This document shows, piece after piece, positions 1 through 7,700 of a DNA stretch of 14,921 bases (its first letter is position 1; the number at the start of each line of letters is the position of its first letter). The stretch spans positions 204,981-219,901 of the forward strand of contig MU631540.1 of the NCBI GenBank assembly GCA_026770615.1. Direction: 5' to 3'. Position numbers and translations under genes: made by a program. This DNA is from Pavlovales sp. CCMP2436 (lineage: Eukaryota > Haptophyta > Pavlovophyceae > Pavlovales). Below the pieces are notes generated by a model. It saw only the letters and a list, made by a program, of their open reading frames with translations. It made no database searches and was not told the origin of the DNA.

Positions 1-360
1 TCCTCCGCCCGGCGAGCGGGGTCGCAGCGTGCCGTGGCGCGGCGAGCTGTGCGGCGACGGAGCGAGCGTCGAGCGGAGCGGCGACGCCGCCGGCGAGTTG
101 AGCGGCGGCCGAGCGACGAGCGGCGTGGCGACGCCGCCGGCGAGGTCACGCGCGACAGCGCCGGGCGGTGCGGCGAGGGGAGCGCCTCGGTGGGCGGCTG
201 CGATGAGGGCGCGCCGCGCGCCGCCGCCGCCGGCCCGCTCCTGCCGAGGCCCAAGAACGCGAACATCGCGTTGCGCTCGCTCTGCGCAGCGCTCTGCCAA
301 GTGCGGGCGCAGCGCTGCCAAGTGCGAGGCCTGCGAAGGGCTCGCTAACACGCTGGCACG

Positions 361-426
361 GAGACGGTCCGAATTAGACCGTCTCGAGCCCGTATTCCGA
401 GACGGACTCGGAAGTAGACGGGCTCG
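361..426. repeat. Cluster of nested inverted repeats (hairpins)
   Basis: The first hairpin has perfect 9-bp arms, GAGACGGTC (361-369) and GACCGTCTC (377-385), with a 7-nt loop. The second has perfect outer arms CGAGCCCGT (385-393) and ACGGGCTCG (418-426). Nested within it are perfect inner arms TTCCGAG (395-401) and CTCGGAA (407-413) around the loop ACGGA. The two halves also resemble each other as an imperfect tandem repeat beginning GAGACGG. No target-site duplication was found. Confidence 0.7.
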
Positions 427-473
427 CATTACGGGAGCCGCACGTACGAATGCTAACATTTATTTCGCTCGAG

Positions 474-524
474 TTCTCTCATCGTCGTCGGTTCGAATAA
501 CGACGTCACTGTTGCAAGTGAATC
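474..524 (+). repeat. Copy 1 of a possible dispersed repeat
   Basis: Positions 498-519 match 4271-4292 at 20 of 22 bases (TAACG.CGTCACT.TTGCAAGT). The similarity extends to the left through CTCTCATCG..GTCGG. A short fragment (ACTTTTGCAA, 1080-1089) may be a third relic. It may be the end of an old mobile element or a shared regulatory block. Confidence 0.4.
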
Positions 525-1204
525 CGCCGTTCTAGCAGGTCTTCAGCTGCGCCTGTGCTACTGCTTGACCACCATTGAAAAAAAATACATCGTTGAATTG
601 CCGGACACGCCGATGTCCTTGCCACATTGTTGCCGCTGCTGCCGCCTTCAATGTGCCGCTGTTGTCTTCTTCCCAGCCGCCCAAGTTCGACTTGCACCAC
701 AGCTGCCGTCTCCGTCCCTCGAGCTGCTGCGCTTGCCACTGCCACCGTTCCCATCCCCACCGCACCCACACCCTCACTCTCACATCACCCCTCTTCGGCC
801 ATCAGGGCTGCGGACGCTCGAATTACACCTCCGTTGCGCGAATCCGTGATGAGCCCAGGCAAGGATTTTGCGTTAGCTCCAGCCCGGTCTGTCCACCCAT
901 TAGTGTTTCCGCTCTTTGGTGTGAGGCCGTTCGGTGGGTTAGCGCGGTAAAGACTGAGAGCGCGATGAATTCGTTTAAAGACCTGAGGAGCGCTGCGACA
1001 CCCATATTAGTTAACACAGGTCTAAAATACGTAACCCAATACTTAATTTTTACTATAATTATGAGTAGCTAATTAATTTACTTTTGCAACGTTAATTCAA
1101 ATACAGTTTTACTTAACTAGCTAACTAGTTCAAGAAAAAAATATCTGAATATATAGTTAGGGACTTAAGCTGGCGAGTGCGTTTTGAGTTTAACATCGAG
1201 ATGC

Positions 1205-3064
1205 TCAGGCACGCGCCGTAGCAGCCGCGCGCGCACCGGCCGCGCGCGCGCCGGCCGCTCCGACTCTCGCCATCTTGTTGCTGCTCGTTTTGTGCGCGCC
1301 GTGGTGCTTGTGGGCGTCTTTCTTGGAGAGCCGCAGCTGGTCGCGGCAGCCGGTGCCGCCCTGCCAGTGCGCGGTGAACGTGTGAAGAAAGACAGCGCCG
1401 CACTCGCACTTTGCGCCGAACGGTTGCTCGCGCGAGCAGAGGCCGCAGATCATGCCGTTCGTGGTCACACCCAACTCGGCGGCGGGGCAGCCCGACTTCT
1501 CGTGGCAGGCGGGGCAGGGCAGCGCAAGCCCGCAGCACGGAAAGCGCAGCCAACGGTGCGACTTTTTGAAGTGGTCGCACGCGCCCTCGTTGGGCAGCGG
1601 CTCGCCTGTCGTGAAAGAGGCCACGCCGTGCGCCTTCGCGGCATCGACTGCGAAGGCCTTGAGCTCGGCGTCGAAGGTCTTCGCGCCCCCGGAGCGGCCG
1701 GCCGCGCGCGCCACCGAGGAGCCAGCAGTGAGTCGTGCGAGGCGAATCTCACTGGCGCAGAGCGTGAGCTTGGCGAAGCAGCCGCGGCAGACAGCCTCGG
1801 CCCGCCGGTTCCGCTGCAGCGGGGAGAGCAGCGCTTCCCCCTCGCAGGCCAGGCAGACGGCAAGCAGCTCGGAGGCGGGTAGCACGTCCACCACGGCGCA
1901 ATCCACTGTGTCGACGTAGGCCAGCACGGCGCCGCTGCCGCCGGGCGCGAGCAGGGAGGGCCGCAGCGAGGCGGAGAAGAGCGCGGCGCACTTCTCGCAC
2001 CAGAACTTGTGTTGCTGCGCCCTTGCGTCGAGCGCCGAGAGGGAGGCAGTCAGCGTGAAGTCCGATTTGCAGCACGTGCAGCGGAGTGCGAGCACCAGCT
2101 GCGCCACCTGCACGCTTGCGAGCGTGCTGCTGCAGCTGAGCCCGCGCAGCTCGATGCGCGTTCCCTCCTCCGCCGCGCTCAGAAACAGCGGCACGCGTAC
2201 CAGCTCGGTCGCCTCCGCCTCCACCTCCGCCTCTTCCTCCTCCGCCTCGCCGCTCTCCTCCTCTCCATCGACCCCGGCCCCGGCCGCGGCCACCCCGTGG
2301 AGCAGCGCCTCTTCGAACTGCGAGAAGTCCTCCTCCTCCCCATCCGACGCGGCGGCTGCCTCGGCGCGTCGCGCGCTCCACCGGATCGAGTGGCCTGGGT
2401 TCGCGCCGCCCAACTGCCCGCTCGCCTTGGGCGCACTGGGCGCTCCTCTGACGCGGCTGGCGTGCCCCTTTCCCGCGGCAGCGCCCTTAGATGGGCGCAC
2501 GGGGGCGTTTGACTGTGCGTGCGCGCCCGGGGCGAGTGGCCAGCGCGAGCGGCGCAGCCACTCCCACGCAGAGGCGGTGGCATTCCGCAGCTCGTCGAGC
2601 AAATCGTCCTCCGCGAAGCCGTAGCTCGGCCCCCCGTCGGCGCCCCCTCGCTCGCGGCTCGCCTTCTGCTGCCGCCGCTGCTCGCGCGCTGCGATCGCCT
2701 CGGCGCGCGTCGCCGCGTCGCGCGCCCGGACCTCCTGCGCGCGTGCCCACAGCTCGCGCGTCTTGGTCTGGAGCCAGAGTAGATGACGCGCGACCGTCAC
2801 GCCAAAGAGCGCGAGCGCGAGCCCGCCGAGCCCGACGGCGAGCGCGCGGTCGACGCCATCGGAGCCCGCGGCGCCTCCGTCGAGTTTGAGCCGGCCCGCC
2901 AACTTGGCTTTCTTCAGCGCGACGGCGCCGCCGAGCATCAGGCAGAACATCAGCGAGACACAGGAGACCGCAAGCACGGTGTTGAGGCGGTTCCGCCGCT
3001 GCTCGGCGGTCAGCTCGCCGGGGACCTTCTTGGCCCTGCCCTTGGCCTTCCCGTCGGCGCCCAT
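1205..3064 (-). CDS. CHY-type zinc-finger protein with two N-terminal membrane segments
   Basis: This is a 619-residue intronless frame. Hydrophobic segments at about 29-50 and 74-98 suggest an N-terminal membrane hairpin. They are followed by a charged helical stretch (about 100-140) and an acidic Glu-rich linker. Zinc ligands come next: CxxC at C329/C332 with C356/C359, then C404/C407 with C426/C429. The CHY-type finger covers about 487-556: GEPLPNEGACDHFKKS, FPCC, CPACH, MICGLCSREQ and a final CxC (C553/C555). The tail is Ala/Arg-rich. The order of two zinc ribbons before a CHY finger matches uncharacterised eukaryotic CHY proteins. CHY fingers occur in the ubiquitin ligase RCHY1 and in yeast Hot13, but no RING finger is visible here, so the function is unknown. 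I chose the ATG at 3064 (GGGCGATGG). An in-frame ATG at 3253 (AAAAAAATGG) would add 63 Ser/Arg/Ala-rich residues, possibly a targeting peptide. That extension is encoded by 16-bp repeats, which are not codon-multiples, so I favour 3064. Confidence 0.8.
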   Translation of the reverse strand: MGADGKAKGRAKKVPGELTAEQRRNRLNTVLAVSCVSLMFCLMLGGAVALKKAKLAGRLKLDGGAAGSDGVDRALAVGLGGLALALFGVTVARHLLWLQTKTRELWARAQEVRARDAATRAEAIAAREQRRQQKASRERGGADGGPSYGFAEDDLLDELRNATASAWEWLRRSRWPLAPGAHAQSNAPVRPSKGAAAGKGHASRVRGAPSAPKASGQLGGANPGHSIRWSARRAEAAAASDGEEEDFSQFEEALLHGVAAAGAGVDGEEESGEAEEEEAEVEAEATELVRVPLFLSAAEEGTRIELRGLSCSSTLASVQVAQLVLALRCTCCKSDFTLTASLSALDARAQQHKFWCEKCAALFSASLRPSLLAPGGSGAVLAYVDTVDCAVVDVLPASELLAVCLACEGEALLSPLQRNRRAEAVCRGCFAKLTLCASEIRLARLTAGSSVARAAGRSGGAKTFDAELKAFAVDAAKAHGVASFTTGEPLPNEGACDHFKKSHRWLRFPCCGLALPCPACHEKSGCPAAELGVTTNGMICGLCSREQPFGAKCECGAVFLHTFTAHWQGGTGCRDQLRLSKKDAHKHHGAHKTSSNKMARVGAAGARAAGARAAATARA

Positions 3065-3107
3065 CGCCCTCGATATCTCTGCACGACGGCCGGCGCTCCT
3101 GCTGCAG

Positions 3108-3184
3108 CACCGAGCTGGTTTAGCACCGAGCTGGCTGAGCGCCGAGCTGGCTGAGCACGCTGGTTGAGCCCCGAACTGCCTGAG
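3108..3184. repeat. Five imperfect 16-bp tandem repeats at the CHY gene 5' end
   Basis: Units on the plus strand are CACCGAGCTGGTTTAG (3108-3123), CACCGAGCTGGCTGAG (3124-3139), CGCCGAGCTGGCTGAG (3140-3155), a 13-bp shortened unit (3156-3168) and CCCCGAACTGCCTGAG (3169-3184). They lie in the 5' UTR of the CHY gene, or in a 63-codon N-terminal extension if translation starts at 3253. Confidence 0.75.
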
Positions 3185-3359
3185 AGCGCGTCGGCGGCGG
3201 ACTGAGCTGCAACGGGAGTCCCTGTTGCTCGAGCTGCTTAATTGGAAAACCATTTTTTTAAAAAATCAGACGTTACTGTGTGCTCGGTACAGTTGCCCAT
3301 GCTCAGGGGGAGGTGTGTGTGGAGTTTCTAGTCAAACGTCCGTCCCTGAGAGGATCTCA

Positions 3360-3393
3360 CTGGATTTAAGTGTTGAAAAACACTCAGATCCAG
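3360..3393. repeat. Hairpin with a GAAA loop
   Basis: Outer arms CTGGAT (3360-3365) and ATCCAG (3388-3393) pair. After a 3-by-3 internal loop, inner arms AGTGTT (3369-3374) and AACACT (3379-3384) close on GAAA, a GNRA-type tetraloop. It could be structured RNA in a 5' UTR or chance, and there is no other evidence for an RNA gene. Confidence 0.45.
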
Positions 3394-3729
3394 GGATCCA
3401 CCCCGAGCACACGGATACCGTCCTCACCGCTGATCAGTTCAGACACACGACGATCGACGACTGACGACTCTCGACTGGCGCGCTGACCGACCTCCACTGC
3501 TCTCCCTCGCGTCGTCTGAAAATGCAGCACCCGCCCGTGGTGAACAAATCGTTGAGCACGTAGTCCCCGCCTGGCAGCGGGGCCCTACTTGGACAGCAGG
3601 GAGAATCGGGTCCGTCGTACGCCCGGCGCGGTGCTGCATACCGCCCCTGCGGCGCCCCGATGATCCCTCGGTAGGCTGAATTCCCCGCTCTACAGCTGGG
3701 TCCGCAGCCCGCCTGAGACGAGGGACAGC

Positions 3730-3753
3730 GGGGGGCAGTGCCAAGTGCCCCCC
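3730..3753. repeat. G-rich/C-rich hairpin
   Basis: Perfect 8-bp arms GGGGGGCA (3730-3737) and TGCCCCCC (3746-3753) flank an 8-nt spacer. Confidence 0.6.
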
Positions 3754-3824
3754 TTCCGCGTTCTCGCAACGCAGCGTTGCGCCTGCAGCGACGCTACCGC
3801 GCCTCACGGCGCGGCCTGCTCCAG

Positions 3825-4007
3825 CTAGCGTTTCGATCCGCCTTTCGATCCGCCAACGAAGCATCGTGCAGCCATCGCCTCGGTTGCGTCCGAGAGCGAC
3901 TCGTCGATATCCTCCTCCATCGCCGAGTCCTCGTCCGAGCCGGACGGCAGCTTCGAGTCCTCGTCCGAATCGGATTCGGACGAGGTGCGTGTCTGCGCGG
4001 GCTTCAC
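3825..4007 (-). other. Short acidic Ser/Asp-rich open frame, coding status doubtful
   Basis: A 60-residue frame that begins with GTG rather than ATG reads TSSESDSDEDS and GSDEDSAMEEDIDES, then ends in GGSKGGSKR. The composition is like that of acidic, casein-kinase-2-type stretches in nuclear proteins, but there is no domain. Its Ser/Asp run is partly a product of a DNA repeat (GAGTCCTCGTCCGA at 3925-3938 and 3955-3968) and of the palindrome at 3959-3985. It could be an exon relic or chance. Confidence 0.15.
3959..3985. repeat. 27-bp perfect palindrome
   Basis: The arms CCTCGTCCGAATC (3959-3971) and GATTCGGACGAGG (3973-3985) are exact reverse complements around a single central base. Confidence 0.8.
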
Positions 4008-4030
4008 TGGAGGTGGGTCTACCCCTGTGT

Positions 4031-4098
4031 TAACCCCACCTGGGGCCGGTTTTCCGGCGGTGATAACCCCACCTCGGGCCGGGAAAACCCCACCTTGG
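4031..4098. repeat. Three direct repeats of a C-rich motif upstream of TOR
   Basis: TAACCCCACCTGGGGCCGG (4031-4049) and TAACCCCACCTCGGGCCGG (4064-4082) differ at one base and are spaced 33 bp apart. A shorter third copy, AAAACCCCACCTTGG, lies at 4084-4098. The GGTTTTCCGG block between them is nearly inverted downstream (CCGGGAAAACC). They could be repeated regulatory sites, but there is no direct evidence of function. Confidence 0.6.
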
Positions 4099-4152
4099 TA
4101 GACTGAGCTGCCGTCCAGAAGGGTGAACCGATTTTTTTGAAACCAAGACTAA

Positions 4153-4170
4153 ACTGATTCCTAAATCAGT
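4153..4170. repeat. Small hairpin
   Basis: Perfect 7-bp arms ACTGATT (4153-4159) and AATCAGT (4164-4170) flank the loop CCTA. The surroundings are AT-rich. Confidence 0.5.
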
Positions 4171-4248
4171 AAAATGCAGTGGCTCTACCGGTGGTGGCCA
4201 CTCACTATGGTTTTTTTTTGACTAATCAACTATTATATTTTTGTTTCC

Positions 4249-4300
4249 CCCTCTCATCGAAGTCGGCTCCTAACGGCGTCACTTTTGCAAGTTCGATGAA
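4249..4300 (+). repeat. Copy 2 of a possible dispersed repeat
   Basis: It matches 474-524: CTCTCATCG..GTCGG, then TAACG.CGTCACT.TTGCAAGT, and, after a small insertion, GAAT. See the first copy. Confidence 0.4.
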
Positions 4301-4475
4301 TTCCGAATTACTGGCGTGATTTCGCACTGGGGGGGGGAAAAGCTGTGCACGGGACGAAGAAGTAGACGTTGTTCGCCCCCGCGCGCTAATGGCGACTGTA
4401 AGTGTCGATAACTGTCGTCGAACACTAGCCCTCCTTGACGGCCGGAGCCCGCCTCATGTGCCCCTCATGTGCCTC

Positions 4476-4630
4476 CCGGCTCTTAGAAAAGGCGTAACGT
4501 ACGGGGATTATCCGCGGTATCCGTGGGGCCCCGTGGGCCCCCGGGCTATGTGACAAGTTAGTTATATGTTAGTCACATAGGCGCCTCCGGCGGGGCCCCC
4601 GGGGGCCCTGCGGGGCTTTCTAAGAGCCGG
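4476..4630. mobile_element. Miniature inverted-repeat element (MITE), hAT-like by its 8-bp target duplication
   Basis: Perfect 14-bp terminal inverted repeats, CCGGCTCTTAGAAA (4476-4489) and TTTCTAAGAGCCGG (4617-4630), are flanked directly on both sides by TGTGCCTC (4468-4475 and 4631-4638), an exact 8-bp target-site duplication. Inside, a GC-rich arm at 4527-4545 pairs imperfectly with 4598-4616, and CTATGTGAC (4546-4554) pairs with GTCACATAG (4572-4580), so the element can fold back. At 155 bp it has no coding capacity and is non-autonomous. An 8-bp duplication is typical of hAT elements and also of P elements, so the superfamily is an inference. It sits just upstream of the TOR start codon and may carry part of the promoter or 5' UTR. 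Confidence 0.85.
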
Positions 4631-4677
4631 TGTGCCTCTATGGTCGACAACATGCGAAAACATTTCCATCGATCAGC

Positions 4678-4704
4678 ATGGCGGCTAACCCCAGCATGCC
4701 CTGA
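4678..4704 (+). promoter_or_regulatory. Short upstream ORF in the putative TOR 5' leader
   Basis: ATG GCG GCT AAC CCC AGC ATG CCC TGA ends 14 nt before the TOR ATG. A second upstream ATG (4640, with another at 4652) opens a different frame with no stop until beyond the TOR start (overlapping ORF 4640-5149). If transcription starts upstream of 4640, both could lower TOR translation. The transcription start is not known. Confidence 0.4.
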
Positions 4705-4718
4705 GCGCACCGAAAGCC

Positions 4719-7700
4719 ATGTCGACGGGCGCCCACTACGGGCAGCTCGAACGGCACCTGCACGAGCTGCGCAGCCGGTCGGACGACGTGCGCCTTGGCG
4801 CGGCGCGCGGCATCCGCTCTGTCGTCGCGCAGGAGGCGCGCGAGCTGCCGTCCGACATCTTCGCGAAGCTGATCGGCGCGCTCTCTCGCCACATCTTCGA
4901 GCTCGCTCACGCGCACGACGCGCACGACCGGCAGTCGGGCGTGCTGATCATCGAGGCGATCATCGACATCGAGACCGACAACGATGCGGCCAAGCTCAGC
5001 CGCTTCGCCACGTGCCTGCACCGTCTGCTCGAGTACTCAACCGACGCGATCACCATCACGATGTCTACGCGCGCGCTCGGGCGGCTTGCGCGGCTGGGCG
5101 GCTCGGTGACGGCCGACTTTGTGGAGGTGCAGCTCAAGCTCTCGCTTGAATGGCTCGCGTCCGGTGACCGCGTCGAGGGCCGCCGCCTAGCTGCGGCGCT
5201 CGTGCTGCGCGAGCTGGCGGACAACGTGCCAACCCTCTTCTCGCTGCACGTGGGGCAGTTCCTGGCGCAGCTGTGGCACGCGGTGTACGACCCCAAGGCG
5301 CAGGTGCGCGAGGCGGCGGTTGCAGCGCTTGCCGCGTGCCTCCGCATGATCGGCGCGCGCTCGACCGTGCACGCGGCGCAGTGGCACGTGTCCGTCGCCA
5401 ACGAGGCGATGGCGGGCGTGCGCGGCGCGCGCGCGGGCGGCTCGAGCGAGGCGGTGCACGGCGCACTCTGTGCGCTTGGCGAGCTGCTGCGCCACCGCTG
5501 CGACCACCTGCACGAGCCGCAGCGCTTCGCGCTCATGTGCGCGCTTGCGCGCGAGCACTTTGGCGCGCGCGACCGCCTCGTACGCCGCGCGCTCGTCGCG
5601 CTCGTCGCGCGGCTGTCGGAGTTCGACAAGGCTGCTTTCGCCTCGGGCCCGATCAGCGAGCTATTCCCTTTCGTGCTCAACGTGGTCAAGGCGCACAACA
5701 CGCCCGAGGCGCGCGCGCACGCCTTCGAGGCGGCCGGGGAGATCGCACTCGCCGTGGGCGCGCGCGCCATGGCGCCCTACCTGCCCGAGCTGCTCGGCGC
5801 GTGCGCGGACGCGCTGCCGCGCAAGCCCTCGCAGAAGCGCCCGTACCTGCTCGAGGCGGTCACGTGTGTCGGCCGGCTGTGCCTCGCCTGCGCCGACGGC
5901 GAGCTGATGCGCGCGCCGCTCGCCGATGGGCTGCTCGAGGGCATGCTGCACGGCGGGCTCACGCCGCAGCTCGTCGAGGCGCTGCTGCCGCTCTGCGCCA
6001 GGGTGCCCGCGCTCGCGCCGCGCGCGCGCGCCGCGCTGCTGCACCTGATCGCCGTGGCACTCACGGGGCGCCCGTCGGCCGAGTGGCTCGGCGGCGCGGG
6101 GGGCGGCACGGGCGCCGCCGGCGGCGCGCTGCCGAGCGAGCTCGTCGCCGACGAGCGGGACGTGGCGGCGGCGGGCGCGGGCACCATCCCGTACAACGTG
6201 CACGCGGGCAGCGGCCTGGCAGGCGCGCTGGCCTTTGGCGCCAGCGCCGTCGGCGCTGTCGGCGTCGGCGGGCTGTGGCATGCGGGCGCGGGCGCATCGC
6301 CGGTGAGCCCGCTGCCCACGCGCGCCGCCTGCGGCTCGGCGGCCGACGCACTCGGCTGGGGCGCGCCGCCGCTGATCCGCTCGGCCACCGAAAACGCATC
6401 AGGCTTCTCGGGCGTGGCCGCGGCGCCGATCGACGATCCGCTCAGCCTGGTGCTCGCGCTCGTGGGCAACGGCGGGCTCGCCGCGCTGCCGCCGCTCGTC
6501 GGCGCGCCGTCCATCTCCGCCGCGGCCGTGCTGGCCGCGTGCGGCGGGCCGGCGGAGCTGCACACGCGCCTGGCGCTGCGCACGCTCGGCTCCTTCCCGT
6601 GGCCCGCTGGCAAGGCGGCCGCCGCCAGCCGCTCGGCGCCGCTCTTCGCCACGGCCGCGGCGCGCTACCTGGACGACGCGCGCCCCTCCGTGCGCGCCGA
6701 GGCCCTCGTCGCGTGCTACTGGCAGCTCGCGCGCGCGGGCGCGCGCGAGCGCGCCGGTGCGCACGAGCTGCTCGCGCGGCTGGTGACGGTGGGCGTGGCC
6801 GACACGGAGGCGCCGGTGCGCGTGCTCACGCTGCGGCTGCTGCCGCTCTGCTTCGAGGCCGAGCTCGCGCGCGCGTCGGTGCTGCGCACGCTCCTCTTCG
6901 CGCTCAACGACGAAGACCTCGACGTGCGCATCGCCGCCGTCGCGCTCGTGGCCAAGGTCGCGCCGCACAACCCGGCCGTGGTGATGCCCATCCTTCGGCG
7001 CGTGCTGCTCCAGCTCGTCACCGACATCGGCCACTTCGGCGCGAGCCGGCAGCTCGACGGCAGCGTGCGCGTGCTCGGCGGCCTCCTCTCCGTCGCCGCG
7101 CCGCTGATGGCGCCCTACACGCGCGCCGTGCTCGACGTGCTGCGGCCCAAGCTCGACGACCCCGACCCGGCCGTCGCCGCCGCCGTGCTGCGCACCGCCG
7201 GTGCGCTCGTCGACGTGGGCGGCGTGCAGAGCGCCGACGACGTGCGCGCGCTCTGCCCGCCGCTGCTCGCGGCGCTCTCCGACCCGCTCTGCGTGCACAA
7301 GCGCTCGGCCGCGCTCGGGCTGCTCTGCAAGTTAGTGCGCGCGAGCGCGCAGCTGCAGGTGGTGCTCGAGGCGTGCCCGCGCCTGCTGCCGCTGCTCGTC
7401 TCGTTGCTCAAGAGCGAGCGCGAGCCGGCCGTGCGCGCCGAGCTGCTGCAGGCCGTCGGCATCCTCGGTGCCCTCGACCCGCGCGCGCACCGCGCGGGCG
7501 GCGGCGCGGCGCTGCACGAGGACGCGCCGCACGCGCACGGGCTCGCACTCGGCGGCTCGGGCGCGCACGCGGATGGCGGGCTCGCGGACGGCGGCCGCGG
7601 CGGCAGCGGCGGCGATGAGGCGGCGGTGGCGGTCAACGCGACAGGGCGGGACGAGGCGGCGGCGGGCGGCGGCGCAGACGGCAGCGGCGGCGAGAGCATG

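Larger units (their letters stand above)
1..1204. other. Region without a recognisable gene, downstream of the CHY gene
   Basis: No open frame here resembles a known protein. Positions 1-350 are GC-rich, low-complexity and arginine-rich in every frame, with a 17-bp direct repeat (GCGACGCCGCCGGCGAG at 81-97 and 128-144). Positions 361-426 hold nested inverted repeats. Positions 474-524 resemble a stretch upstream of TOR. About 1000-1170 is AT-rich with several A/T runs and would be the 3' flank of the minus-strand CHY gene, so its 3' UTR and polyadenylation site are expected here. I saw no convincing poly(A) signal. Confidence 0.5.
3254..4475. other. Divergent upstream region between the CHY gene and TOR
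   Basis: The two genes point away from each other, so this stretch plus the adjoining element must hold both promoters. I found no confident gene and no clear TATA box. Visible structure: T/A runs at 3252-3266; hairpins at 3360-3393, 3730-3753 and 4153-4170; a 27-bp palindrome at 3959-3985; C-rich repeats at 4031-4098; a run of nine G at 4329-4337; and an 11-bp perfect tandem (CCTCATGTGCC, 4452-4473) beside the inserted element. Confidence 0.5.

Noticed and set aside
480..515. tRNA-like GGTTCGAATAA flanked by CGTCG/CGACG
   Set aside because: The loop is too long for a T-arm, and no matching acceptor, D or anticodon stems were found around it.
29..535. Arg/Ala-rich open frames at the left edge
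   Set aside because: Low-complexity translation of GC-rich DNA with no recognisable domain, and overlapping frames look alike.
1184..2624. Plus-strand open frames across the CHY gene
   Set aside because: Shadows of the minus-strand CHY gene, whose zinc ligands and membrane segments are coherent.
3434..3864. Minus-strand frames of 111 and 141 codons in the divergent promoter
   Set aside because: No domain, overlapping alternative frames, and no splice context linking them to the acidic frame at 3825-4007.
5273..7618. 781-codon Arg-rich frame on the plus strand
   Set aside because: Out-of-frame shadow of TOR exon 1, with no domain.
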